A DNA stretch of 35,491 bases from Phycisphaerales bacterium (GCA_028823105.1 JAPKCC010000027.1:1-35491); one strand, 5' to 3'; positions 26,201-34,020 are shown, counted from the stretch's first letter. The notes: generated by a model not told the origin, from the letters alone. Translations and numbers: made by a program.

Positions 26201-26527
26201 AACATCGAGGCCGGGCTTCCACTCTCCAAGGCGCTGGTGGACGCGGGCCAGCGACGTCTGCGTCCCATTCTCCTCACCACGATCACCACCGTGCTCGGAT
26301 TGACGCCATTGATGCTTGAACAGAGTTTTCAGGCTCGGTTCCTCATTCCGATGGCGATCTCGATCACCTTTGGGTTGATCAGTTCGACCTTCCTGACGCT
26401 GCTGGTGCTGCCGGCGATCTTGGTCATCGTCGATGACTTCAGCGCCGCCGCGCATTGGTTGTGGTTCGGCATGACCCGTGCGGATCGAGCGAAGATGTTC
26501 GACTCGCTCGAGCAGAAGTCCAGCTGA
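23294..26527 (+). CDS. RND efflux transporter permease (AcrB-like, HAE type)
   Basis: 1077 residues from GTG 23294, overlapping the adaptor stop. The first membrane helix (VPANLLMMALILGGIYAGL) is followed by the large porter loop beginning FFPEIDPEAARVELIYPGAT. Helices 2-6 cluster at ~355-500, with the proton-relay acidic pair in LGMLTDDAIVVSENI (the AcrB D407/D408 region). A second large loop follows, and then helices 8-12 at ~890-1050, with LAGIVVNNSLILVEFL, where AcrB has Lys940 and this protein has Asn, as in some HAE subfamilies. It should be a proton-driven exporter in the inner membrane. The substrate cannot be read from sequence. No outer-membrane channel gene is adjacent. Confidence 0.93.
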   Translation: MSLPSFGARRPVPANLLMMALILGGIYAGLSMRREFFPEIDPEAARVELIYPGATPKELEESMARKVEDAIGTVQEVRRMESTVSEGAGIIVVKFEEGTDVAEAIADVERSIERLSDLPSDAERIRVVEFEPNLPVIILTLFGDIDERVLKTSMRSMIDDLESLPGMGSLQISGLRDYEIRVAVDPDRLIENALPVTAVAEAIRAWMLELPSGAIRGPGGNVNVRTMGVEERAESIESIVVRAGVEGDMLRVGDLATVHDGFADVEVEERFEGKPATSMTIFKTGSQDAVAIARMAYAYVAGRRGEPFTGPVWAQPMGTTEWQAYQLGIDRPEPLAAELIAHNDLSRFIQGRLELLSRNALQGAGLVFLALLLALNLRVAFWVMVGLFTAICGTLLAMTALGVTLNLLTMFGLLVTLGMLTDDAIVVSENITARGSLGESPVDAATRGGNQVFWPVVGTVLTTIVAFLPLTFISGSIGKLLGALPMVVFCALFISLLESMLILPSHMVHALKGMVHSRGTGIFGFADRFAEWRDQTVVKPATQFYGRLATKSVEYRWIAASIALCLLAISIGMYTGGRVPFVFLPTEDTENVVVDLKMPTGTELAETRRIASRIEAAARLQPEVQFTSMALGASFDLNTGLANPGSSSIAQIFFELSPIEKRDRPSTEIIDSIRKASGDLTEADQIFWREIDGGPGGSDITFEVSGNDRVAVDSAVADIRALLATYEGVYGISDDDEVAQRELRISLLPGSASLGITVAEVAQQVRGAVYGIDAHVFSETREDIDVRVSFDSESRRDLGAVEQMWISTRDGRSIPLAEIARIEEADGRATIRRIDRRRAVSVTADVDTLTNPEQVVASMSPALEAIRLKHRGVSIDSGGRQQDVIDAFASLPIAMLAACLMIYVILAWLFSSYVQPFAVMLAIPFALIGVIWGHWLLGFDLTFLSLIGVVALAGIVVNNSLILVEFLNKNIEAGLPLSKALVDAGQRRLRPILLTTITTVLGLTPLMLEQSFQARFLIPMAISITFGLISSTFLTLLVLPAILVIVDDFSAAAHWLWFGMTRADRAKMFDSLEQKSS

Positions 26528-26536
26528 TTCATCCGG

Positions 26537-27661
26537 TCAGGCCGTCCGAAGCGGATCGCGATCGTTCCGGCTGATCGAGATCTCTGCATGCAGATCGCTG
26601 CGGAGCCGACGGCGCAGAACCTTCAACCAGCCTCGCTCGGTGTTGGTGTGACCCGCAAGAATCACTCCGCAACCGCGGCTTCTGGCGTGCAGCACGTCGT
26701 GATGCTTGAGTTCTCCGGTGACGAAGAGCGTGCATCCTTGATCGATGGCGAGGTCGAGCAGTTCGGCGCCGCTCCCGGCACACAGGCCGATCACCTCGTG
26801 CCGGCGCCGCCGATTGGCGTCATCAGTGGCGAAGCGGTCGGTTCCTAGATGGCCGCGCAGACGTTCGATGATCGTCTCGGCCGTCGCGCCGCGTTCGAGC
26901 GTGACCCGTCGGCCCGCCCCGATGGCCTGATTCGGGCGCGTTGCCTGTCGGTAGATTTCGATCGGCGGCTCTTCGTACGGGTGGAGCGAGCGAAGGCGTT
27001 CGATTGCGGTGGCAAGATCACGATCGCCGCAGACCATCTCCAATCGGACTTCCTCGACCCGTTCCAGTTGCCCACGCTGGCCTCGAACTGGATTTGATCG
27101 CTCGCCGCCGCGATAGGTGCCCATGGCGGCGAGTTCGATTGAGCAGATCTCGTACTCGCCGATGACGCCGGCTCCGGCGTCGGCGAGGCCCGCGCGAATA
27201 CGGTCGACCGATTCGGAAGGGCCGTAGGTGATGATCTTGACCCTCTCCGACCCGGGGAGTTCCTCGGCGGGAATCAACGCTCGGCGACTTCCGTCGCCCA
27301 CGCCGTCCGCCAGCCAGTCGTTGACCCCGTTCGGCGCTGCGTCCGCGGCAGTGTGAGGTGAGTGGATTGCAATACCGGAGGCGATCGCCCGAAGCAGGAT
27401 CCGTCCGCCGGCATCCGCATCCGTGATCGTCTTCCGCGGAGAGAAGATCGGCGGGTGGTAGGCGACGATGGCGTCGATTTTCTTCCGAACGGCTTCGTCG
27501 AGGACCGCTTCGGTGAGATCGATGCAGAGGAGAATCCGTCGCACCTGGTGTTCAGCCGACCCCACCAGGAGTCCAACGTTGTCCCACTCCTCGGCGAGTT
27601 GAACCGGGGCGATCTGCTGCATGGCAGCCGTGAGGGCGGCAAGGTCGGGTGTGGTAGCCAT
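26537..27661 (-). CDS. NIF3/DUF34-family metal-binding protein with central PII-like insert
   Basis: 374 residues from ATG 27661 (ATG 27679 is also possible). The start of the fold reads PVQLAEEWDNVGLLVG. Metal ligands are supplied by IVAYHPPIF, SPHTAADAAPNGVNDWLAD and, near the C-terminus, AGHTNTERG. Residues ~150-260 are an insert (VKIITYGPSESVDRIRAGLA ... LHPYEEPPIEIY) like the CutA1/PII-like domain of the longer YqfO-type members. The length agrees with that class (about 370). The family is often named GTP cyclohydrolase 1 type 2, but its cellular role is not settled. It is convergent with the RND pump gene and divergent from the Bax-inhibitor-like gene. No ribosome site is obvious. Confidence 0.9.
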   Translation of the reverse strand: MATTPDLAALTAAMQQIAPVQLAEEWDNVGLLVGSAEHQVRRILLCIDLTEAVLDEAVRKKIDAIVAYHPPIFSPRKTITDADAGGRILLRAIASGIAIHSPHTAADAAPNGVNDWLADGVGDGSRRALIPAEELPGSERVKIITYGPSESVDRIRAGLADAGAGVIGEYEICSIELAAMGTYRGGERSNPVRGQRGQLERVEEVRLEMVCGDRDLATAIERLRSLHPYEEPPIEIYRQATRPNQAIGAGRRVTLERGATAETIIERLRGHLGTDRFATDDANRRRRHEVIGLCAGSGAELLDLAIDQGCTLFVTGELKHHDVLHARSRGCGVILAGHTNTERGWLKVLRRRLRSDLHAEISISRNDRDPLRTA

Positions 27662-27909
27662 GGAGAAGAGAGTACGCATTTCGTGGATTCGAGGGGTGAC
27701 GGGGCAGGTGCTTGATCTTCGAAATCTCTCCAACATCAGGCGTGATTCGGGGGCTCGTCTTCATCGGGAAGCATCGCCTCCATCTTCTGGACGGAATCGT
27801 GGTTTCGGTGCGATCAAGTCGATATGCTTCCGGGGCGTTCGAAGGTCAGGAGCCTCGCAAGGACTTCCGATTTCACGTCGTTAAACCTGTTCATGGAGAC
27901 CACGTCAGC

Positions 27910-28716
27910 ATGCTCAAGTCAAGCAATCCAGCGTTTGGTAAGGAAACGATCCGCAACGGCGATTGGTGGAGTGATGCCGCGGTCACCGAGACTGCTTCGA
28001 TCTCGGGCATCATCAACAAGACGGGGATGTTCGCCTTCGTGCTCGCGATCGCCGGGGCCGGAGGCTACGCGACGATTCAGGCGAATCCTGGGCTTCTCTG
28101 GCCTGTGACTCTGATTTCGATGGTCGTGGTGTTCGGGTCGTTCTTCTTGATTCGCGGTAGCGCCCGCATGGCTCGGAACGTCGGGTTCATCTACTCGGCT
28201 TTCCAAGGATTCATGCTGGGCGGACTCGCGGTCATGTTCGAAAACATTCTCGCGAGCCAACAAATCGCGGTCCCCGGCGGAATCGTCCTGCAGGCCTTCC
28301 TGGTGACCGCCGGTGTGCTGATCGCGATGCTCGGACTCTTCAAGGCAGGAATTCTCACCGGTGGACCGCTCTTCACACGGGTGGTGATGGTTGCGACCGT
28401 CGGGGTGATGGTGGCGATGCTCCTCTCGTTCGCCGTCAGCCTCTTCGGAGTGAGTATCCCCTTCATGAACCTCGGCGCGGCGTTTGGTGGTGGCAGCGCG
28501 GCGTTGATCGGTCTCGGTATCAGTGGGGCGCTGCTCCTCCTGGCGTCGATGTGGTTGATCATCGACTTCCGGCAGGCCGAGGATCTTGTCGCCTCCGACG
28601 CTCCCAAGGAAGCCGAGTGGTACGTGGCGTTTGGGCTCATCGTGACCATCGCCTGGGTCTATCTTGAAGCGATGCGGCTGATCTTCTACCTCGCCGCGTT
28701 TACCAGTCGGGATTGA
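27910..28716 (+). CDS. Bax inhibitor-1/YccA-like multispanning membrane protein
   Basis: 268 residues from ATG 27910, with GGAGA about 12 bases upstream; the frame is open further up but looks non-coding. After a ~40-residue polar N-terminus there are about seven hydrophobic helices: GMFAFVLAIAGAGGYATI, WPVTLISMVVVFGSFFLI, FIYSAFQGFMLGGLAVMF, GIVLQAFLVTAGVLIAMLGL, VVMVATVGVMVAMLLSF, ALIGLGISGALLLLASMWLI and YVAFGLIVTIAWVYLEAMRL. YSAFQGFMLGG and LIIDFRQAED are characteristic of the BI-1/YccA family (YSAxEGxxLG, ...DF..). These proteins are pH-sensitive ion-leak channels or protease regulators in the inner membrane. Its particular role here is unknown. A terminator follows. Confidence 0.87.
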   Translation: MLKSSNPAFGKETIRNGDWWSDAAVTETASISGIINKTGMFAFVLAIAGAGGYATIQANPGLLWPVTLISMVVVFGSFFLIRGSARMARNVGFIYSAFQGFMLGGLAVMFENILASQQIAVPGGIVLQAFLVTAGVLIAMLGLFKAGILTGGPLFTRVVMVATVGVMVAMLLSFAVSLFGVSIPFMNLGAAFGGGSAALIGLGISGALLLLASMWLIIDFRQAEDLVASDAPKEAEWYVAFGLIVTIAWVYLEAMRLIFYLAAFTSRD

Positions 28717-28740
28717 GACGCACTCCCAACGTTGCTCTTC

Positions 28741-28795
28741 GAACGAGAACCCCCCTGCGTCGTCAAAAGCGGCGCAGGAGGGTTCGTTCTTTTCG
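28741..28795. terminator. terminator between convergent genes
   Basis: GAACGAGAACCCCCCTGCG pairs imperfectly with CGCAGGAGGGTTCGTTC around a short AAAA-containing loop (28741-28789). CTTTTC follows on the plus strand. It lies between the Bax-inhibitor-like gene and the convergent GH15 gene and probably stops the plus-strand transcript. Confidence 0.75.
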
Positions 28796-28812
28796 ATCGA
28801 GGGATCGGACCT

Positions 28813-30840
28813 TTAATTTTCCTGAGCGGCGACGTTTGATGAAGCCGCGGACTTGACCGCACCGCCGTCCGCGAGCGATCGCAATTCGAGTCTCTTGTCG
28901 AGGAAGTTGATCCAGGTCGAGAGCACGGTCGCGTGGCTCCAAGTGAGCGGGCTGACGGAGAGCGAACGTCCGTCACGCGGGTCGAACTGTTCCGCGAGAA
29001 TCCCCGAGGGAAGGGCCCGATCGCGGCACCACCTCAGATAGGGCACGGCCTCTTCGAGCGCTTCAAGGGTTCGAGCACGGGCGATCAGCCATTTCGCATA
29101 CCACAGCGTGCAGATCGCCCAGGGATTTCCGGGAACCTCGTCATTCTGACCTTGGACCACGCGGTGATATGGATCATCGGAGTACCGAGCGATGCCGCCA
29201 ATATCGGTGTGGACCCACAGCTCGCGCCGAATGGTCGTCATGTGCTGCTCGACGCGGGAATCGTCCGGAGGAAGAGCGCCGAACGCGAACAGTGCGTAGG
29301 CCGACGCATCCGCGGTCAGATCCAGCCGGTAGCTTCCATCATCGAGAAGGAAGGCGCATCTCGCGAATCGCTGGCGCTCGGGACACCACATATGCCGGAG
29401 GAGTGAACCACGCATTCGGTCTGCGCCTTCTGCGAATTCGGCGGCTCGATCGAACTCGCCCAATTCCCTTGCGAAAGATGCCGCGGCATCGAGCGCTCCG
29501 ATGGTCGCGGCGACCGTGAAGAGATGCACGCCATGACGTTCTTCCCAGAGATCCCAACTTGGCTTTGGGAGGCCGTTGTGATCTCGGTACTCAAGCATCC
29601 ATTTCGCAGGCCGTTCGACCAGTGGTTCGTGGATCTCCTTGAGAAACTCGATGTCGCCGGAGAGATCGATGTGCTGCCGCAGCGCCCAAGTGACGAGTGC
29701 GGTCTCGTCCTGCTGAATGGGGAGCGATTTTTGGCCATCGATGATCCACGGATGCCAACTGGAGGCGAGGGTGCCGTTCGGGTTGTACTTGTGCAGGAAA
29801 TAGCCGTCGGCTTCGACGACCCTCGCCGCGAATCGGAAGAACTCGTGACTCACCGCGTGTCGGCCGACCAGATCGAGGGCGTTTGCCACTAGAGCGCCAT
29901 CCCGTGGCCACACGTATGAGTACGTGTCGCCTCCCATGTGCGTGATGTCGTAGTCGTTCGCGGCGATGATCCCACCGCCATCGTCGATCTGGGTACGCAC
30001 CACGAGCAGGCTGCGGACGAAGAGGTCCCGGAGATCCTCATCGATCTCTTCGAGGTCCGGCCGTCGGATGTCACCGAACATTTTCCAATAGGCCTCCGTG
30101 CGATCGATCATTCGCTGCGGGCCGGACGTTCGAATGCGGTCGTCCAGACCGGAGACCTCGGCGTACGTCTTCCCGGCGGCGAGCCAGTAGACGAGATTCG
30201 CCTTTCCGTTTGACGGGACGGTGAGATTGAAACCGACCGTGGAGTCGACGGATCCCTGTGCGATCGGGTTTCGACCCAGCAGCCCGTCCTCCGCGTCTCG
30301 CCAGGTTCCTTCGGCGTCCCCGATCCGCTTCTGGCCGGTCGCCCACTGGTCGATTCCCCAGCCGCTGTCGTCTCGGCCGTTGATGAGGAAGTAGGTGTCA
30401 TCCTTGTAGTGGACGAGACCGTTCGTCCGTGGGTCGTAGTTCACGGTGTCGCCGATTGCCGACTCGTTCACGGAGATGTCGTGATGGAAGAAGATGCGGA
30501 CGTCCCGATCGCGACCTCGTCGATCGAAGACCTCGACGGTTCGAAAGTAGACCGGGTGAACATGATCGACGGTGTCGTGGCAGTGCAGTTCTAACCCAAG
30601 CCTGGGATGTTCGAGGCGAACATCGGTCACGAGGGTGTCGGGCTTGTATCTCAGATCTCGAATCCACTCGGAATCGTCGATCCAGGCGAATTCGCCGTCG
30701 GCCCAGACGCCGAATCGTTGCGGATGGCCACCGGTGTGATTCGGCATCCCGACATGCGGCCAGTACAGGTCTCGGACGCGATAGTGCTCGTCGAAGGCGA
30801 CGAGCATGCTGCCATTGCCGACAGGGAGGTCACGAGGCAT
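28813..30840 (-). CDS. glycoside hydrolase family 15, glucoamylase-like
   Basis: 675 residues with no signal peptide, so probably cytoplasmic. The N-terminal ~270 residues form the beta-sandwich typical of prokaryotic GH15 proteins (LPVGNGSMLVAFDEHYRVRD, LYWPHVGM). The (alpha/alpha)6 catalytic barrel follows, with DTYSYVWPRDGALVANAL, the general acid in PSWDLWEERHG (E433 or E434), and the general base probably E617 (GILAEQFDP) ahead of SVSPLTWSHA. Enzymes of this group release glucose from maltooligosaccharides, glycogen or starch, or cleave trehalose or dextran-type glucosides. Glycogen or maltodextrin turnover is the simplest guess. It stands alone on this strand, 110 bases after fliN. Confidence 0.9.
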   Translation of the reverse strand: MPRDLPVGNGSMLVAFDEHYRVRDLYWPHVGMPNHTGGHPQRFGVWADGEFAWIDDSEWIRDLRYKPDTLVTDVRLEHPRLGLELHCHDTVDHVHPVYFRTVEVFDRRGRDRDVRIFFHHDISVNESAIGDTVNYDPRTNGLVHYKDDTYFLINGRDDSGWGIDQWATGQKRIGDAEGTWRDAEDGLLGRNPIAQGSVDSTVGFNLTVPSNGKANLVYWLAAGKTYAEVSGLDDRIRTSGPQRMIDRTEAYWKMFGDIRRPDLEEIDEDLRDLFVRSLLVVRTQIDDGGGIIAANDYDITHMGGDTYSYVWPRDGALVANALDLVGRHAVSHEFFRFAARVVEADGYFLHKYNPNGTLASSWHPWIIDGQKSLPIQQDETALVTWALRQHIDLSGDIEFLKEIHEPLVERPAKWMLEYRDHNGLPKPSWDLWEERHGVHLFTVAATIGALDAAASFARELGEFDRAAEFAEGADRMRGSLLRHMWCPERQRFARCAFLLDDGSYRLDLTADASAYALFAFGALPPDDSRVEQHMTTIRRELWVHTDIGGIARYSDDPYHRVVQGQNDEVPGNPWAICTLWYAKWLIARARTLEALEEAVPYLRWCRDRALPSGILAEQFDPRDGRSLSVSPLTWSHATVLSTWINFLDKRLELRSLADGGAVKSAASSNVAAQEN

Positions 30841-30950
30841 CTATGGGCTCTTTTCCGAATCGAGGAAATGGATCGTCACACTTGGGAGATCGACCCAACC
30901 GCGGACCCGCTGTAGTCCGGCACGCTTGAACGCAGGGGATGGCCGGAATT

Positions 30951-31217
30951 TCAGCTCTTCAAAGCTTCGACTCGACTGGTGAGGTCCCCGACTGCCGCGA
31001 TCCGAACGCCGAAGTTCTCGCCGACTTTCACGGCGGTACCGGTGCCGATGGCCTTGTTGTTGATCAGAATCCGTAGTTCGCCGTTGCTCGCCTGAGGGAA
31101 CTCGACGATCGCGCCGCATACGAGACTCACTGCTTCCGCGAGCGGCATGCGCCTCTGGGCAATCTCGACGATCAAGGGGACTTCAAGCGAGAGGATGGAG
31201 TTGAGGTTCGAGGTCAT
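30951..31217 (-). CDS. fliN: FliN/SpoA-domain protein (flagellar motor switch or type III C-ring type)
   Basis: 88 residues, consisting almost entirely of the SpoA domain. Landmarks are LSLEVPLIVEIAQRRMPLAE, then ELRILINNKAIGTGTAVKVG, then ENFGVRIAAVG, which match FliN (VPLxVxVELGxxxxxL...LxVNGxxIAxGEVVVVxxxFGVRI). FliN tetramers form the lower C-ring and bind the export ATPase complex. It has no flagellar neighbours here: fabF lies 332 bases upstream and the GH15 gene downstream. The acidic N-terminal tail of classical FliN is missing, so it could be a stand-alone SpoA protein of another secretion apparatus. Confidence 0.8.
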   Translation of the reverse strand: MTSNLNSILSLEVPLIVEIAQRRMPLAEAVSLVCGAIVEFPQASNGELRILINNKAIGTGTAVKVGENFGVRIAAVGDLTSRVEALKS

Positions 31218-31549
31218 AGTGGCGGCGTTGGTTCTCGGACGTAGGGTTGGAATTCCGGTCCCTACTTCATCGGCTTCGCGAGGGCATCTGGTGCACTCCC
31301 GGTCCGAACCGCCTCGCCCGCGGCGGCTCCCGAGGTCACCGGACTGCGTTGGAGGAGCCTTCTGGGTGGTCGAGGTTCCGGGGTCGACTTCCAGGATCCC
31401 CCGTCTCGTGGGCTCGGGCGGCCGGAAGGAGGATCAATTTCGGTCGGTGGTGCTCCATCGAGATTCGAATTCCGCGGCGTGACGTCCCCGCGAACCCTGA
31501 ATGGGTCGAGGATGGGTCCGGTCTGGGAATGAATGAGGCGGACGCGGGG
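31218..31549. other. 332-base spacer between fabF and fliN, no gene seen
   Basis: The reading frames crossing this interval have biased composition and match nothing I recognise. A GC-rich inverted repeat, CCGCC-tcgcccgc-GGCGG, lies near 31310-31327 without a T tail. The fliN promoter should be here on the minus strand but no convincing hexamer pair was found. Confidence 0.4.
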
Positions 31550-32809
31550 TCAGTCGCCGCGGTATCGGCTGAAGACCAGGCTGACGTTGTGACCACCGAA
31601 GCCGAATGAGTTGTTGACCGCGTATTCGACTTGCTGCTCCCGGGCGGCATTGGGAACGAAGTCCAGGTCAAAGCCATCGTCGGGATTATCGAGGTTCATG
31701 GTCGGAGGAAGGATGCCGTGCTCAAGTGCCTTGATGACCGCGACCGATTCGATGCCTCCGGCCGCACCGAGGGCGTGGCCGGTCATCGACTTTGTCGAAC
31801 TCATGGCGAGTTTCTTGGCGTGATCACCGAAGACGGAATTCACCGCATAGACCTCGGCGGCGTCGCCCAAGGGGGTGGAGGTTCCGTGGGCGTTGATGTA
31901 GCCGATCTGTTCCGGGGCGACTCCAGCATCTCGGAGGGCCCACTTCATGGCCTTCGTGGCGCCGATTCCGTTCTCTTCCGGTGCAGCGATGTGGTGTGCG
32001 TCGCCGCTACTGGCATACCCGATGATCTCGCCGTAGATCTTGGCTCCACGTGACTTGGCGGATTCGAGCTCCTCCAGGATCAACACCGCGGCGCCTTCTG
32101 CAAGGACGAATCCGTCTCGATCGCGATCAAAGGGGCGAGAGGCCTTCTCGGGCGCGTCGTTTCTGGTGGAAAGCGCCCGCATCGTCCCGAAGGATCCGAT
32201 GCAGAGTCGGCTCACGGCCGCCTCCGTGCCACCCGCGAACATGACGTCGGCGTCACCTCGTTGGATCAACTGGAACGCCGCACCAAGCGAGTGTCCCCCG
32301 GTGGCGCAGGCGGTCGCGACGGCGATGTTGGCGCCACGAAGGTTGTGCCGAATCGACACGTTTCCAGCGCAGGCGTTCACCATCAGTTTTGGGACGGTGA
32401 ACGGGCTGATCTTCTTGGGACTGCTTCGCTCGAGCTTCTGGAGCCCGACTTCGATGGTAATGATGCCACCGATACCCGAACCGATCGCCACGCCACGACG
32501 ATCCGGATCGCCGGTCGCGAAGTCGATTCCGCAATCCTGCGCGGCTTCTTCTGCGGCGACTAGCCCGAGCAGGCTTGCCCGGTCCATGCGTTTGGCTTCA
32601 CGAGTGTCCGCCACATGGGAAAAGTCAAAGTCCTTGACTTCTCCCGCGAAACGGGTGGTCCACTCGTCATCCTGTTCGAATGCAGTGATCGGGCCGATGC
32701 CGGTCCGTCCGGACACCATGCCGTCCCACGTCGAATCGACGTCTCTTCCGAGATCGGTGATCGCACCGAGGCCGGTAATGACGACCCTGCGGAGGGTGAT
32801 GGTCTTCAT
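31550..32809 (-). CDS. fabF: 3-oxoacyl-[acyl-carrier-protein] synthase II
   Basis: 419 residues, the normal KAS II length. FabF condenses malonyl-ACP with acyl-ACP in each elongation round of fatty acid synthesis. The N-terminus RRVVITGLGAITDLGRDVD is typical. The nucleophile is C168 (VATACATGGHS), and the two catalytic His lie in YINAHGTSTPLGD (~308) and STKSMTGHALGAAGG (~345). The glycine-rich end NNSFGFGGHNVSLVF is present. It follows acpP by 63 bases on the same strand, in the usual fabG-acpP-fabF order. Confidence 0.95.
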   Translation of the reverse strand: MKTITLRRVVITGLGAITDLGRDVDSTWDGMVSGRTGIGPITAFEQDDEWTTRFAGEVKDFDFSHVADTREAKRMDRASLLGLVAAEEAAQDCGIDFATGDPDRRGVAIGSGIGGIITIEVGLQKLERSSPKKISPFTVPKLMVNACAGNVSIRHNLRGANIAVATACATGGHSLGAAFQLIQRGDADVMFAGGTEAAVSRLCIGSFGTMRALSTRNDAPEKASRPFDRDRDGFVLAEGAAVLILEELESAKSRGAKIYGEIIGYASSGDAHHIAAPEENGIGATKAMKWALRDAGVAPEQIGYINAHGTSTPLGDAAEVYAVNSVFGDHAKKLAMSSTKSMTGHALGAAGGIESVAVIKALEHGILPPTMNLDNPDDGFDLDFVPNAAREQQVEYAVNNSFGFGGHNVSLVFSRYRGD

Positions 32810-32872
32810 GGTCAGTTGGAGTATTCCGCCTTCGAAGCACCGGAGACTCTTGCCGCCGGTGATCGAGGCCAG

Positions 32873-33121
32873 TCAGCTCTTGTTCAGGTTTTGCTTGATG
32901 AATGCAATCGCTTCGCCAACGGTCTGGATCTTCTCGGCGTTTTCATCCGGGATCGAGGTTTCAAACTCATCCTCGAACTCCATGACGAGTTCGACGGTAT
33001 CCAGGCTGTCGGCGTTGAGGTCGTTGGTGAAACTCGTTGTTCGCGAGATTTCGGCGCGGTCAACGCCCATCTGCTCTGCAACGATGTCAATCACTTTGGT
33101 TTCAATCTCAGCTTCGGTCAC
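32873..33121 (-). CDS. acpP: acyl carrier protein
   Basis: 82 residues from GTG 33121, with TTGGAGA about nine bases upstream. The frame is open further up to 33232 but that stretch is not ACP-like. The 4'-phosphopantetheine attachment Ser is S39 in [19 protein letters not shown]. The sequence is acidic and helical throughout, as expected. It carries the growing acyl chain for FabG, FabF and the other Fab enzymes and lies between fabG and fabF. Confidence 0.95.
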   Translation of the reverse strand: MTEAEIETKVIDIVAEQMGVDRAEISRTTSFTNDLNADSLDTVELVMEFEDEFETSIPDENAEKIQTVGEAIAFIKQNLNKS

Positions 33122-33241
33122 GGGTCGGTCTCCAACGAGGCCCTTCCGGGGCCATCGCATTTGATGGGGATGATAGCGGAGGATCGCCTCCCCCTGTGGA
33201 AGGCTCGCCTCGATTTTCGGCGATGCCGCCAAGGATCAAAG

Positions 33242-33976
33242 TCAGAGCGCGAGACCTCCATCGACCACCAAGACCTGCCCGGTGACGTAGGAAGCCCCTT
33301 CAGAGGCGAGATAGGAGACCGCCGCGGAGACATCTGTGGTCTCTCCCAGCCGTCGGGTTGCGATTCGCTTGGTCATCTCCTGTTCGAGATGGGGAATCAG
33401 GGCTGCCGTCATTTCAGTCTTGATGAACCCTGGGGCGACCACGTTGGCGGTCACGCCTTTTCCGCCCAGTTCCTTCGCCACGGTCTTGGTGAGTCCGATC
33501 AGACCGGCCTTGGCGGCCGAGTAGTTCACCTGTCCCGGGTTCCCGGTGATTCCACTCACGGAGCCGATGTTGATAATTCTGCCGTAACGGCCTTTCATCA
33601 TCGGGCGTGCAGCAGCGCGACAGGCGACGAAGGTCGATCGGAGATTGACATTGAGTACGTCATCGAAGTCGGCGTCGCTCATGCGAAGGAGCAAGCCGTC
33701 TCGGGTGATGCCGGCATTGTTGACCAGTACATCGAGTCGGCCGGCGGTCTCCGCGACCTCTTCGATGAGTTCCCCGAGGGCATTGCCCTGGCCGATGTCG
33801 CAGACTCGGAATTCCGCGCGTCCACCTGCTTCGCCGATTTCCTCCACCAGTGATGCGAGCGGGTCCGCGGATCGGGCGATCGCCATCACCTGCATGCCGT
33901 CGGCAGCGAGTTGAAGGGCGATGGCGCGGCCGAGACCGCGACTGGCGCCGGTGACGATGGCGAGGCGGGTATCGAT
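33242..33976 (-). CDS. fabG: 3-oxoacyl-[acyl-carrier-protein] reductase, apparent AUC start
   Basis: 244 residues when read from ATC 33976, exactly the length of E. coli FabG. The N-terminus is then (M)DTRLAIVTGASRGLGRAIA, the complete NADPH-binding TGxxxGxG turn. The catalytic residues are S139 (INIGSVSG), Y152 and K156 (NYSAAKAG), one off from E. coli S138/Y151/K155. The first in-frame ATG (33895) would delete the whole first beta-alpha unit and cannot make an active enzyme. No ATG/GTG/TTG/CTG exists in frame between 33895 and the stop at 34033. A GGAG lies seven bases before the ATC. An out-of-frame ATG at 33989 means a one-base assembly error is the alternative. FabG reduces the beta-keto intermediate of fatty acid elongation. 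Confidence 0.85.
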   Translation of the reverse strand: MDTRLAIVTGASRGLGRAIALQLAADGMQVMAIARSADPLASLVEEIGEAGGRAEFRVCDIGQGNALGELIEEVAETAGRLDVLVNNAGITRDGLLLRMSDADFDDVLNVNLRSTFVACRAAARPMMKGRYGRIINIGSVSGITGNPGQVNYSAAKAGLIGLTKTVAKELGGKGVTANVVAPGFIKTEMTAALIPHLEQEMTKRIATRRLGETTDVSAAVSYLASEGASYVTGQVLVVDGGLAL

Positions 33977-33983
33977 GAGCGGA

Positions 33984-33987
33984 CTCC
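33984..33987 (-). promoter_or_regulatory. Shine-Dalgarno GGAG that decides the fabG start
   Basis: GGAG on the minus strand is separated by seven bases (TCCGCTC) from ATC 33976. The same GGAG overlaps the out-of-frame ATG at 33989. CTCC directly upstream can pair with it (CTCC-CCAT-GGAG), so it may be partly masked. Confidence 0.55.
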
Positions 33988-33990
33988 ATG

Positions 33991-34020
33991 GGGAGGAAGG
34001 GGGAGGAAGGGGGAGGAAGG
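33991..34020. repeat. three perfect 10-bp tandem repeats, all-purine/all-pyrimidine
   Basis: GGGAGGAAGG occurs three times without a mismatch on the plus strand. In the fabG transcript it reads CCTTCCTCCC three times, just upstream of the GGAG ribosome site. The unit contains a CCTCC core resembling the 3' end of 16S rRNA. Confidence 0.95.

Noticed and set aside
31147-31609. overlapping plus-strand frames between fliN and fabF
   Set aside because: Composition is unlike the neighbouring proteins, there is no ribosome site and they run into the antisense of known genes.
32040-33164. 374-codon open frame on the plus strand across fabF and acpP
   Set aside because: Ser/Pro/Arg-rich sequence without motifs, antisense to two unmistakable genes.
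33991-34020. the three tandem repeats as a CRISPR array
   Set aside because: The units are 10 bp, directly adjacent and without spacers.
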